Of a stretch of 60,941 nt of DNA, positions 17,497-25,427 are shown one piece after another. Position 1 is the stretch's first letter. Each line of letters opens with the position of its first letter. The DNA is from Proteiniphilum sp. UBA1403. Its GTDB lineage: Bacteria > Bacteroidota > Bacteroidia > Bacteroidales > Dysgonomonadaceae. The notes beneath the pieces are model-generated. The model saw only the letters and a program-made list of their open reading frames with translations, did no database searches and was not told where the DNA came from. The stretch spans positions 1 to 60,941 of the forward strand of contig DBQD01000063.1 in NCBI GenBank assembly GCA_002305715.1, in the 5' to 3' direction. Both the position numbers and the translations under genes were made by a program.

Positions 17497-18609
17497 ATGA
17501 GAAAGTTATTATTTCTTTTCATTTCGGCTGGATTCATTCTTTCATGCCAAAATAACAAGAGTTTTACGATCAAAGGTACAGTGACTGACGGAGCATATGA
17601 AGGTACTAATGTGTATGTACAGGAAATGACCGATGATGGAATGATTGGTATAGATACCCTAGTGGTTACAAATGGATCATTTGAATATAAAGGAGTAGCT
17701 GAAAGTGCCCTACTTCGTTTTATTTCATTGGATGAGTCGATAAACCCACAAAAGGACAGTCAAGTACCGGTATTGATTGAGCCGGGTAAAATTAATTTGT
17801 TGTTCGATAGCGTTGTAACCGTAAAGGGGACGGCTGTAAATGAATCTTATACCGATGTGAGACTGAAAATTAGTGAACTGAGAAAAAGTATTCGCAGTGT
17901 AGTTGAGCAATATAATACCGCAAAGACGGAAGGAACCTTGACTGACTCGCTTGATGCTGAATTGAACAACTCTTATGACAAATTCAATGCAGAACTTACT
18001 GAATTGAATTTCAATTTTGTGAAAGAGAATATTAGCAACGAACTTGGGAAATTTATTTTTCTCTCTTCTTCCTCTATGTTTTCTCCAGAGCAATTAAGAA
18101 CTATTCTCGATCTTGCAGATGAGAACTTTAAAGAAAAAGAGAAAATTCAGCGGATCATTAATCGCCTAGAAAATATTGAAAAAGTGGCAATTGGAAAGAA
18201 TTTCGTTGATTTTACACTGAAAGATCCTGATGGAAACGATGTATCTTTATCCGAATATGCAGGTAATGGTAAGTATGTACTGATTGATTTTTGGGCTGCA
18301 TGGTGCGGACCTTGTCGTCAAGAGATGCCCAATGTTGTTGCAGCTTATAACAAGTATAAATCGAAAGGTTTTGAAGTAGTTGGAGTATCGTTAGATCAGG
18401 ACTACGATCGCTGGACAAAGGGTATTAAAGACTTGAATATGACTTGGCCACAAATGTCCGATCTGAAATATTGGCAAAGTTTAGTTGTAGACCTCTATGC
18501 TATCAACGCAATACCTCATACCATACTTTTGGATAAGGAAGGAGTCATTATCGCGAAAGATCTCAGAGGCGCGGAGCTGGATGCAAAGTTGGCTGAGTTA
18601 ATGCCATAA
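17497..18609 (+). CDS. DUF4369-thioredoxin (TlpA/ResA-like) lipoprotein
   Basis: The 370-aa protein is a periplasm-facing thiol-disulfide oxidoreductase of the TlpA/ResA type. A lipobox ILSC gives Cys17. A DUF4369 beta-domain covers about residues 22-110 (FTIKGTVTDGAYEGTNVYVQ). A helical spacer follows, then a thioredoxin domain from about 230 with active site WCGPC near 270 and a cis-Pro in NAIPHTILL. Such proteins are common in Bacteroidetes and may support cytochrome c or envelope disulfide chemistry; no partner is visible here. It is a single-gene unit with its own promoter and terminator. Confidence 0.9.
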   Translation: MRKLLFLFISAGFILSCQNNKSFTIKGTVTDGAYEGTNVYVQEMTDDGMIGIDTLVVTNGSFEYKGVAESALLRFISLDESINPQKDSQVPVLIEPGKINLLFDSVVTVKGTAVNESYTDVRLKISELRKSIRSVVEQYNTAKTEGTLTDSLDAELNNSYDKFNAELTELNFNFVKENISNELGKFIFLSSSSMFSPEQLRTILDLADENFKEKEKIQRIINRLENIEKVAIGKNFVDFTLKDPDGNDVSLSEYAGNGKYVLIDFWAAWCGPCRQEMPNVVAAYNKYKSKGFEVVGVSLDQDYDRWTKGIKDLNMTWPQMSDLKYWQSLVVDLYAINAIPHTILLDKEGVIIAKDLRGAELDAKLAELMP

Positions 18610-18636
18610 TGGCTTTATAAGATACTTGAAATAAAA

Positions 18637-18666
18637 ATGAGCTGCACAATGTAGCTCATTTTTTTT
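18637..18666 (+). terminator. Rho-independent terminator of the TlpA-like gene
   Basis: ATGAGCTGCA pairs with TGTAGCTCAT around a CAA loop (ten pairs, one G-U). Eight T follow directly. It lies 28 bases beyond the stop codon. Confidence 0.85.
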
Positions 18667-18684
18667 CAATCCGATTTTTATCGC

Positions 18685-18692
18685 TATTTTTG
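18685..18692 (+). promoter_or_regulatory. -7 box of the amidase-mlaD promoter
   Basis: TATTTTTG matches TAnnTTTG and lies 16 bases before the amidase ATG, so the leader is very short. The region about 20 bases upstream is T-rich without an exact TTTG. Confidence 0.5.
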
Positions 18693-18708
18693 CAAAAAAG
18701 ATATTCGC

Positions 18709-19803
18709 ATGAAACCCTGTAAGAAGCTATTTTTATTACTTTTTTTGGGTGTATTTTTTCCTTTTTTAACTATTCAAAACGCACATGCTCAGAATTCTCA
18801 GTTTACCGTGGTAATTGATCCCGGTCACGGAGGAAAAGATCCTGGAGCATTAGGCTCTGTAGCAAAAGAAAAAGATATTGTACTCTCTGTTGGCTTGAAA
18901 TTGGGCAAACTCATTGAACAGAATCATCCCGATGTAAAAGTTATTTACACACGCGATAGTGACCGTTTTGTCGAGTTAAATAAACGTGCAGAAATCGCAA
19001 ACAAAGCACATGCCGATTTATTTATTTCAATTCATTGCAATGCGCTCGATCGACGTAAGACTTCTCCCCAAGGAGTAGAGACATTTGTGCTGGGTTTGCA
19101 TCGCAGCAAAGATAACTTAGATGTGGCCAAAGCGGAGAACGCTGTGATCATGTATGAAGATGATTATTCTGTGAAATATGAAGGCTTTAATCCGAATGAG
19201 CCTGAATCTTATATTATATTTGAGTTTATGGCTAATGAGTTCCTCTCTCAGAGTGTACACCTTGCCACGCTCGTGCAGAATAAATTGATAACAAATTCCA
19301 AACGAGTCAATCGTAATGTGCGACAGGCTGGTTTTTTGGTCCTCAGGGAGGTGGCTATGCCAAGTATCCTAATCGAATTGGGGTACATTAGCAACAGGAA
19401 TGAAGAGAACTACTTAAAAAGTGAAAGCGGACAAACTTCATTGGCTTCTTCAATTTATCAGGGGTTTAAAGACTATAAAAGAGAGTACGATAAGAAAAGC
19501 CACGTATTTTCAGACACCCCACGGAATAGAGACTCAGTTGATGAACTCTCTAAAACTACAGTTGAAACAGGTAAAAGAGAATATCGTATTCAGTTTTTGA
19601 TTTCACCCCGTAAGTACGAAAATGGTGCCGCTGTATTTAAAGGATTAAGTCCTGTCGATTTCTATATCGATGGTTCAACCTATAAATATACATATGGAAG
19701 TACACAGGATCAAAGAGCGATCGAACAATTGCTTCGTGAAGTAAGAAAAAAATTTAAAGATGCGTTTATTGTTGAGTTTGAGAACGGAAAACGTGTAAGA
19801 TAA
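18709..19803 (+). CDS. N-acetylmuramoyl-L-alanine amidase
   Basis: The 364-aa periplasmic enzyme cleaves the amide bond between muramic acid and the stem peptide. A signal peptide ends near residue 28 (IQNAHAQ). The Amidase_3 domain follows with zinc ligands in VVIDPGHGGKDPGA and FISIHCNA, and the catalytic Glu in SILIELGYISN. The last 80 residues (EYRIQFLISPRKYENGAAVF onward) look like a SPOR-type peptidoglycan-binding domain, which would direct the enzyme to division sites. The stop overlaps the start of the MlaD-family gene (TAATG). Confidence 0.93.
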   Translation: MKPCKKLFLLLFLGVFFPFLTIQNAHAQNSQFTVVIDPGHGGKDPGALGSVAKEKDIVLSVGLKLGKLIEQNHPDVKVIYTRDSDRFVELNKRAEIANKAHADLFISIHCNALDRRKTSPQGVETFVLGLHRSKDNLDVAKAENAVIMYEDDYSVKYEGFNPNEPESYIIFEFMANEFLSQSVHLATLVQNKLITNSKRVNRNVRQAGFLVLREVAMPSILIELGYISNRNEENYLKSESGQTSLASSIYQGFKDYKREYDKKSHVFSDTPRNRDSVDELSKTTVETGKREYRIQFLISPRKYENGAAVFKGLSPVDFYIDGSTYKYTYGSTQDQRAIEQLLREVRKKFKDAFIVEFENGKRVR

Positions 19804-20702
19804 TGATTATGAAAATAAACATAAACAGATATGCAATTATTGGTCTGTCATTTATAGCCAGTATTGCCATGATTTACTTTGGAATCAACTTTCTGAAAGG
19901 AATTAATATTCTCAAGAAGCAAAATCAATATTATGCTGTGTTCGACGACGTTTCTCAATTGCTTATCTCTTCACCTGTGTATGTAAAGGGGTATCAAATT
20001 GGGTTGATTAACAATATAAAGTTGTTAGACGATGAGCCCATGCGCTTTTTAGTCGGAATAAACTTGAAGGAGCCCATACAGATATCAAAGGGAAGTTATC
20101 TCGAATATGGGGTTGACCTTTTCGGAGCTTCTACCGTTAATTTGATTATGATTCCTTCAGATGGTTACTATCAACCCGGTGACACCCTTACAGGTACAAA
20201 GGAAAGTGGTTTGATGGAGAGTGTTACAAAGGTGATGCCGAAAACAGATTCCATTCTCCAAAGAATCGACTCAATAACCTACGCATTACACAAACTTATA
20301 TCGCACCCAATGTGGACAAACTCTATTGAGGGTATAGGAAGTACAGTCGAGCAACTCAATAACACCAGCAAAAGCCTGAATAGGATGGTGGGCTCTTTGG
20401 AAAAAGATCTTCCCCAAATTAGCAGTAATCTGTCTGTAGTTTCATCCGATTTGCAAGAAATGACCGATAAGCTTGCTCAAATGGATATTGAAAAAACATA
20501 CGCCTCTATCGATGAGACGGTGAATAATCTGAAAAGCCTAACAGAAAAATTGAATAGCGACGATAATTCACTTGGTTTATTAATGAACGATACAAAACTG
20601 CATGATAGCCTGAATGTAACCATTGATACGGCAACTAAACTACTTGAAGATATTCGTCAGAATCCAGGTCGCTACCTTAGCGTTAAAGTCCGATTGTTTT
20701 AA
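19803..20702 (+). CDS. MlaD/MCE family lipid-transport protein
   Basis: The 299-aa protein has one N-terminal membrane anchor (residues 10-28) and an MCE domain at about 38-115 (YYAVFDDVSQLLISSPVYVK, then GYQIGLINNIKLL). A long helical C-terminus with repeated LNxxSKSLNRM-like heptads follows. MlaD hexamers carry phospholipids between inner and outer membranes with an MlaEF ABC transporter, which is not in this window. Either ATG 19803 or ATG 19809 may be used. It is translationally coupled to the amidase gene, a pairing frequent in Bacteroidetes. Confidence 0.88.
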   Translation: MIMKININRYAIIGLSFIASIAMIYFGINFLKGINILKKQNQYYAVFDDVSQLLISSPVYVKGYQIGLINNIKLLDDEPMRFLVGINLKEPIQISKGSYLEYGVDLFGASTVNLIMIPSDGYYQPGDTLTGTKESGLMESVTKVMPKTDSILQRIDSITYALHKLISHPMWTNSIEGIGSTVEQLNNTSKSLNRMVGSLEKDLPQISSNLSVVSSDLQEMTDKLAQMDIEKTYASIDETVNNLKSLTEKLNSDDNSLGLLMNDTKLHDSLNVTIDTATKLLEDIRQNPGRYLSVKVRLF

Positions 20703-21051
20703 ACGCATTTGTTTCGGGTTAGTTAACTCGCCGAAACGCTATGTAGAATTATTCTAAATAAAGATATTCCTAAAAATAATTTAAAACCCATTTGTACCTC
20801 GGATATAAGTGACAAAAATGGATTTCACCGATTATTCTTGAGGAGAAATAGCTCTAGTTGTATGTAGTTGTGAGTGAGGTTTTTAGAATTGTGCTGTAGT
20901 TGAATTACAGAGAATTACGAGTATCCAATTGATAAATAGCATGGTATTGATTAAATGAATTTTCAAAATCAAAGGGCATTTTTTTATCTCGTTTTTTTTT
21001 TGAAATTTTGTATCCCCTTTGATGTATAGAAAAAGATCATTATAGAATTCA
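20703..21051. other. AT-rich spacer upstream of dnaA, no gene seen
   Basis: The 349-base spacer contains a hairpin GTTTCGG...CCGAAAC just after mlaD, not followed by a T-run. It also has long T-tracts near 20980-21000. I find no TTATNCACA-type DnaA box, no ORF of note, and no exact TAnnTTTG promoter box, so it does not look like oriC. Confidence 0.6.
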
Positions 21052-22455
21052 ATGAAAAAAGACTGTCAATTTTTATGGAACAATTGTTTGAATGTCATTA
21101 GGGACAATATTCCTGAGCCGGCATTCAATACATGGTTTGAACCTATTGTACCATTGAAATATGAGGATCATGTACTTACAGTACAAGTCCCCAGTCAATT
21201 TTTTTATGAATACCTCGAAGATAAATATCTCGATCTAATTCAGCAGACTCTCTACCGTGAAATTGGAGAAGGTACTATTCTCAATTATCGCATTCTGGTA
21301 GAGACTGAAAATAATACAGCAGTTGAACTTCGGGGCGAAAGTAAACCGTTTGTCGGAAAAGACAAAAACGTCGCTAAAAAGGTTGTTTCTAAAGTCCCCA
21401 GTCCATTTGACAGGGTCGAGACCTCTGAATTCGATTCACAGATCAACTCAAAGTATACTTTCTGCAATTTTTTTGAGGGGGAGAGCAACCGCTTGGCACG
21501 TACTGCTGCTGAAGCTGTAGCTAATAATCCAGCAAAGACCGCTTTCAATCCTCTTTTTGTGCATGGTAATTCGGGTGTAGGTAAAACACATCTATGTCAT
21601 GCCATCGGTTCAAAAGTTGAGGAACTTTATCCGGAGAAAAAAGTGTTGTATATATCTGCACATCTTTTCAAAGTTCAATATACAGATGCACGCAGATTCA
21701 ATACCATTAACGATTTCATCAATTTCTACCAAAGCATCGACGTGCTCATAATTGATGATATTCATGAGTTATCTGGTTTAGAAAAGACCCAGAATACTTT
21801 TTTCCATATTTTCAACCATCTCCATCAGAACAATAAACAGCTCGTGATGACCTCAGATTGTGCTCCGATGGATATGCAAGGTATGGAGGAAAGGCTCCTA
21901 ACTCGTTTTCGTTGGGGACTTACCACCAAGCTGGAGCGTCCTGATAAAGAGCTTCGGAGAAAAATACTTCAGAGTAAAGTATTGTCAGACGGACTTTCCA
22001 TTCCCACCAATGTGATTGATTATATTGCAGAGAATGTGACAGAAAATGTACGAGATCTGGAAGGGATTGTGGTATCATTGATGGCTCACTCTATCATTAA
22101 CAATCGTGAGATCGATATGAATCTTGCTCGTCGCGTAGTGGAGCAGAGCATTAAATTTGAGCGCAAACGGATTACAGTGCAGAAGATTCAAGATACAGTC
22201 TCTGACTTTTTCGACATCAAAAAAGAACTGATCCAATCCTCCTCTCGCAAGCGTGAAATAGTACAGGCGCGGCAAGTAACCATGTATTTTATCAAAAAGC
22301 ATACAGAACTCTCCCTATCACAGATTGGTGCACAGGTGGGTAACCGCAACCATGCAACTGTACTACATGCATGTAATACGGTGAAAAATTTCTACGAAGT
22401 GGACAAAGCATTCCGTTCCGACATCGAAGAAATTGAAAAACTACTGAACTCCTGA
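21052..22455 (+). CDS. dnaA: Chromosomal replication initiator DnaA
   Basis: DnaA binds oriC and melts it to start replication. The 467-aa protein has an N-terminal domain I (CLNVIRDNIPEPAFNTWFEP), a variable linker, and a AAA+ domain with Walker A GNSGVGKTH near 169-177 and Walker B VLIIDDIHEL. Sensor region RDLEGIVVSL follows. The C-terminal DnaA-box-binding domain carries the signature QIGAQVGNRNHATVLHACNT. It stands alone, without dnaN or recF next to it. Confidence 0.97.
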   Translation: MKKDCQFLWNNCLNVIRDNIPEPAFNTWFEPIVPLKYEDHVLTVQVPSQFFYEYLEDKYLDLIQQTLYREIGEGTILNYRILVETENNTAVELRGESKPFVGKDKNVAKKVVSKVPSPFDRVETSEFDSQINSKYTFCNFFEGESNRLARTAAEAVANNPAKTAFNPLFVHGNSGVGKTHLCHAIGSKVEELYPEKKVLYISAHLFKVQYTDARRFNTINDFINFYQSIDVLIIDDIHELSGLEKTQNTFFHIFNHLHQNNKQLVMTSDCAPMDMQGMEERLLTRFRWGLTTKLERPDKELRRKILQSKVLSDGLSIPTNVIDYIAENVTENVRDLEGIVVSLMAHSIINNREIDMNLARRVVEQSIKFERKRITVQKIQDTVSDFFDIKKELIQSSSRKREIVQARQVTMYFIKKHTELSLSQIGAQVGNRNHATVLHACNTVKNFYEVDKAFRSDIEEIEKLLNS

Positions 22456-22532
22456 TTCGAATAAAAGAGAGTCTATCCCCCTATATTTTCTATTTTTCCC
22501 TTGATTCATATAGTGTATTTATTTGAATTCAT

Positions 22533-22540
22533 TATATTTG
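22533..22540 (+). promoter_or_regulatory. -7 box upstream of the endonuclease I gene
   Basis: TATATTTG matches TAnnTTTG and lies 49 bases before the ATG at 22590. The 133-base gap after dnaA shows no clear terminator hairpin. Confidence 0.55.
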
Positions 22541-22589
22541 CTTTTTAGTTGGAATCATTCTAACATGATTTTGCCTTAGCATATAAGAA

Positions 22590-23513
22590 ATGAATAAATA
22601 TCTGCAGAGTTTTCTTGTTCTACTTTTTGTATTCATCTCTGGCACCCTCGCTGCTCAGGTTCCAAGTGACTATTATGCCAATGCTGAAGGGAAACGAGGG
22701 GCTGAATTGAAATCTGCTTTGTTCGAGATCATCAAAAATCCGCAGGTGGTATCCTATGCCGATTTATGGGAGGTCTTTCAACTGACCGATAGTAAGAGAA
22801 ATAACAAAGTATGGGATATCTATTCAGATAATCCAGAAAATGGAACCGATTATTCCTTTGATTTCATCAAACATCGTTGTGGATCATATCGCAAAGAAGG
22901 AGACTGTTATAACAGGGAACATACCTTGCCAAAGAGCTGGTATAAAAAATCAGGGAAGCTCGATTCGGATCTCTTCCATCTATATCCTACCGACGGTTAT
23001 GTAAACAACAGAAGGGGAAACCTACCTTTTGGAGAGGTTGGAATTATATTCTGGGAGTCATCAAACAGATCGAAAATTGGGCAAAATACTATTGGTGATT
23101 ATACAGAAATTGTATTTGAACCCATTGATGCCTATAAAGGAGATATAGCCCGGACCTTTTTTTATCTGGTTACTGCATATGAGGATTTGCTACCTCAATG
23201 GAAATCCAATCAAGTAGGTGGAAACTCGTACCCCGGCTTTAGTAGCTGGTCTCTTCAACTTATGTTAAAATGGCATAGGGAGGATCCGGTCAGTATCAAG
23301 GAAGTGAGAAGGAATGAAGAAATTTACAAGATTCAAGGAAATCGCAATCCCTATATAGATTATCCGGAGTTGGTTGAATACGTATGGGGCGATTTTAGAA
23401 CCACATCCTTTCAATCCTCTGCTCTATCCGATAGTTTTTTGAAAATTGAATACAGTCCCTTTGAGCGTTGGTTGTTAGATGTGAGGGGGTTAATCAAACG
23501 TAGTGACCAATGA
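22590..23513 (+). CDS. Endonuclease I family secreted nuclease
   Basis: The 307-aa protein has a signal peptide (residues 1-21, ending GTLAAQ) and belongs to the EndA/NucM nuclease family. The catalytic beta-beta-alpha-metal motif is visible in NREHTLPKSWY, with LFHLYPTDGYVNNRRGNLPF completing the site. Secreted members digest extracellular DNA and RNA for nutrients. It overlaps the metallophosphoesterase gene by four bases (ATGA). That pairing with an exported phosphoesterase fits a nucleotide-scavenging role, which is inferred. Confidence 0.88.
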   Translation: MNKYLQSFLVLLFVFISGTLAAQVPSDYYANAEGKRGAELKSALFEIIKNPQVVSYADLWEVFQLTDSKRNNKVWDIYSDNPENGTDYSFDFIKHRCGSYRKEGDCYNREHTLPKSWYKKSGKLDSDLFHLYPTDGYVNNRRGNLPFGEVGIIFWESSNRSKIGQNTIGDYTEIVFEPIDAYKGDIARTFFYLVTAYEDLLPQWKSNQVGGNSYPGFSSWSLQLMLKWHREDPVSIKEVRRNEEIYKIQGNRNPYIDYPELVEYVWGDFRTTSFQSSALSDSFLKIEYSPFERWLLDVRGLIKRSDQ

Positions 23514-24802
23514 GAAATTGGTGCATCTTTTTATTGCTGTTATTATATTCTATCTCATGCGACTTTTATGCAGCAAGCATAATTTTAAGTGACCAAGTTG
23601 ATCCTTCTCCCACAAAGAAAATTGCTGTGATCTCCGATGTGCACTATCTTAGTCCGCAATTGATTGAAAAGGGTGTTGCCCTTACTTACTTTGAGAATGC
23701 CACAGGTAGGAATACCAAGGAGAATCATGCAGTATTACAAGAAGTACTGTTAAATTTGGAACATGATGCACCTCATGTACTATTAATTACCGGAGATCTA
23801 ACCAATCATGGAGAACGACAGAGTCATCTTGATTTCATAAAACTGCTTAAACCTATTCAGGATGCAGGTACACAGATATTCGTGATACCAGGAAACCATG
23901 ATGTCCATATTCCCGATGCTAAAGCCTATAAAGGAGAGTCACAGTACCCAGTAGAGGGAATCTCTTCACATGATTTTATCCAATTATATAGAGATCACGG
24001 TTACAATAATACCCTTAACAGAGACAACTCGTCACTAAGCTATCTCGCGGAGCTTGATGCAAAGCTATGGCTGCTGGCAATAGACAGCAACCGGCATCAG
24101 GAGTATAATGCCTCCTCTATTTCAGCTGGACGAATTCTACCGGAAACATTGGAATGGGCGTTACAAATCCTCCGTGAGGCGAATGAAAAGGGGATTACCG
24201 TAGTGGGAATGATGCATCATGGGTTGGTCGAGCATATGCCTTTCCAGGAATCATTTTTTCCCAATTACATTGTGGAAGACTGGAGAAAAGTAGCCAGCAG
24301 ATTAGCCGATGCCGGACTTCGTATAATCTTTACCGGTCACTTTCATGCCAACGATATTACTCTTTTTACATCTCCTGCAGGAAATATGATATATGATGTG
24401 GAGACTGCCAGCATGGTGCAGTATCCTTTTGCCTATCGTTTGATGGAATTAGAAGGTGATAAAATATCCATTGATACTCGCTATGTCACATCTATTCCCG
24501 GAAACAACAACTTGGAAGATACCGCACGTAAGCGTCTCGAAATGGTCACAAGTCGCATGGCAAAAAATAAATTGAACGCAAGTGGATTACCTATCCCGGA
24601 AATGATGAAAAATAATTTACATGAGTTGATTGTTGAACTGTATCTTGTACATGTTCGAGGAGATGAAGTGCTGAATGAGAATCTGCAGGAAATGATCAAA
24701 CACTTTGCTGAGATGATGGGAGTGGAGGCCGAATCAGAATCGTTTGCTTTCGATTTTCCACCGGAAGATAACAAGGTGATTTTATCTATCGGAAAGGAAT
24801 AA
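23510..24802 (+). CDS. Exported metallophosphoesterase
   Basis: The 430-aa calcineurin-like phosphoesterase carries an N-terminal signal (CIFLLLLLYSISCDFYAAS, with possible lipobox SISC). The dimetal site motifs occur in order: VISDVHYL, LLITGDLTNHG, VIPGNHDVH, MMHHG and FTGHFHAND. The C-terminal 120 residues are helical and unassigned. The substrate cannot be read from sequence; given coupling to the secreted nuclease, nucleotides or phosphodiesters are plausible. It is followed three bases later by rnhB. Confidence 0.87.
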   Translation: MRNWCIFLLLLLYSISCDFYAASIILSDQVDPSPTKKIAVISDVHYLSPQLIEKGVALTYFENATGRNTKENHAVLQEVLLNLEHDAPHVLLITGDLTNHGERQSHLDFIKLLKPIQDAGTQIFVIPGNHDVHIPDAKAYKGESQYPVEGISSHDFIQLYRDHGYNNTLNRDNSSLSYLAELDAKLWLLAIDSNRHQEYNASSISAGRILPETLEWALQILREANEKGITVVGMMHHGLVEHMPFQESFFPNYIVEDWRKVASRLADAGLRIIFTGHFHANDITLFTSPAGNMIYDVETASMVQYPFAYRLMELEGDKISIDTRYVTSIPGNNNLEDTARKRLEMVTSRMAKNKLNASGLPIPEMMKNNLHELIVELYLVHVRGDEVLNENLQEMIKHFAEMMGVEAESESFAFDFPPEDNKVILSIGKE

Positions 24803-24805
24803 GTA

Positions 24806-25420
24806 ATGAAACAGCGTCACTTATTGCAAGCCTGTATGAAGGTTGGGTATGTGGAAGCCGGGTGCGACGAAGCTGGGCGTGGATGCCTTGCTGGTCCCGT
24901 TTTTGCAGCTGCAGTCATATTGCCACCCAATTTTTCGTGCGAAGAACTGAACGACTCCAAGCAGTTAACCGAAAAGAAAAGGAATGAATTGCGGTTAATC
25001 ATCGAAGCGAATGCGTTGAGCTATGCTGTGGCTAGTTGTACTGCAAAAGAGATTGATGAAATGAATATACTTTGGGCATCGGTCGAAGCAATGCATCGGG
25101 CATTGCGAATGTTAGAACTTCCTCCGGAGCATATACTGGTGGATGGAAATCGATTTCGACCTTTTGAGTCCACTCCTCATACCTGTGTAGTGAAAGGAGA
25201 CTCTTTGTTCCTGCCCATCGCTGCTGCTTCTGTACTAGCCAAGACATATCGAGATGAGTATATGTTGAAACTACACGACCGTTATCCTGGTTATGGATGG
25301 GACCACAACAAAGGTTACCCCACGGCGAAACATCGTCAAGCCATACGGGAGCTGGGTAGCACACCCGAACACCGGAAAAGCTTTCAACTATTAGAGCGTC
25401 AGCTTACGCTTGATTTCTGA
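24806..25420 (+). CDS. rnhB: Ribonuclease HII
   Basis: RNase HII removes ribonucleotides from DNA and RNA primers. The 204-aa protein has the acidic active-site residues in GCDEAGRGCLAGP near residue 20. NDSKQLTEKKR, ILVDGNRF and the later KGDSLFLPIAAASVLAKTYRD with DRYPGYGWDHNKGY also belong to the family. It is the last gene of the endonuclease-phosphoesterase run and converges with tex, leaving seven bases between the stops. Confidence 0.95.
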   Translation: MKQRHLLQACMKVGYVEAGCDEAGRGCLAGPVFAAAVILPPNFSCEELNDSKQLTEKKRNELRLIIEANALSYAVASCTAKEIDEMNILWASVEAMHRALRMLELPPEHILVDGNRFRPFESTPHTCVVKGDSLFLPIAAASVLAKTYRDEYMLKLHDRYPGYGWDHNKGYPTAKHRQAIRELGSTPEHRKSFQLLERQLTLDF

Positions 25421-25427
25421 GGTCTTT

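Noticed and set aside
20703..21051. Possible oriC next to dnaA
   Set aside because: No TTATNCACA-type boxes and no cluster of repeats were found in either flank of dnaA.
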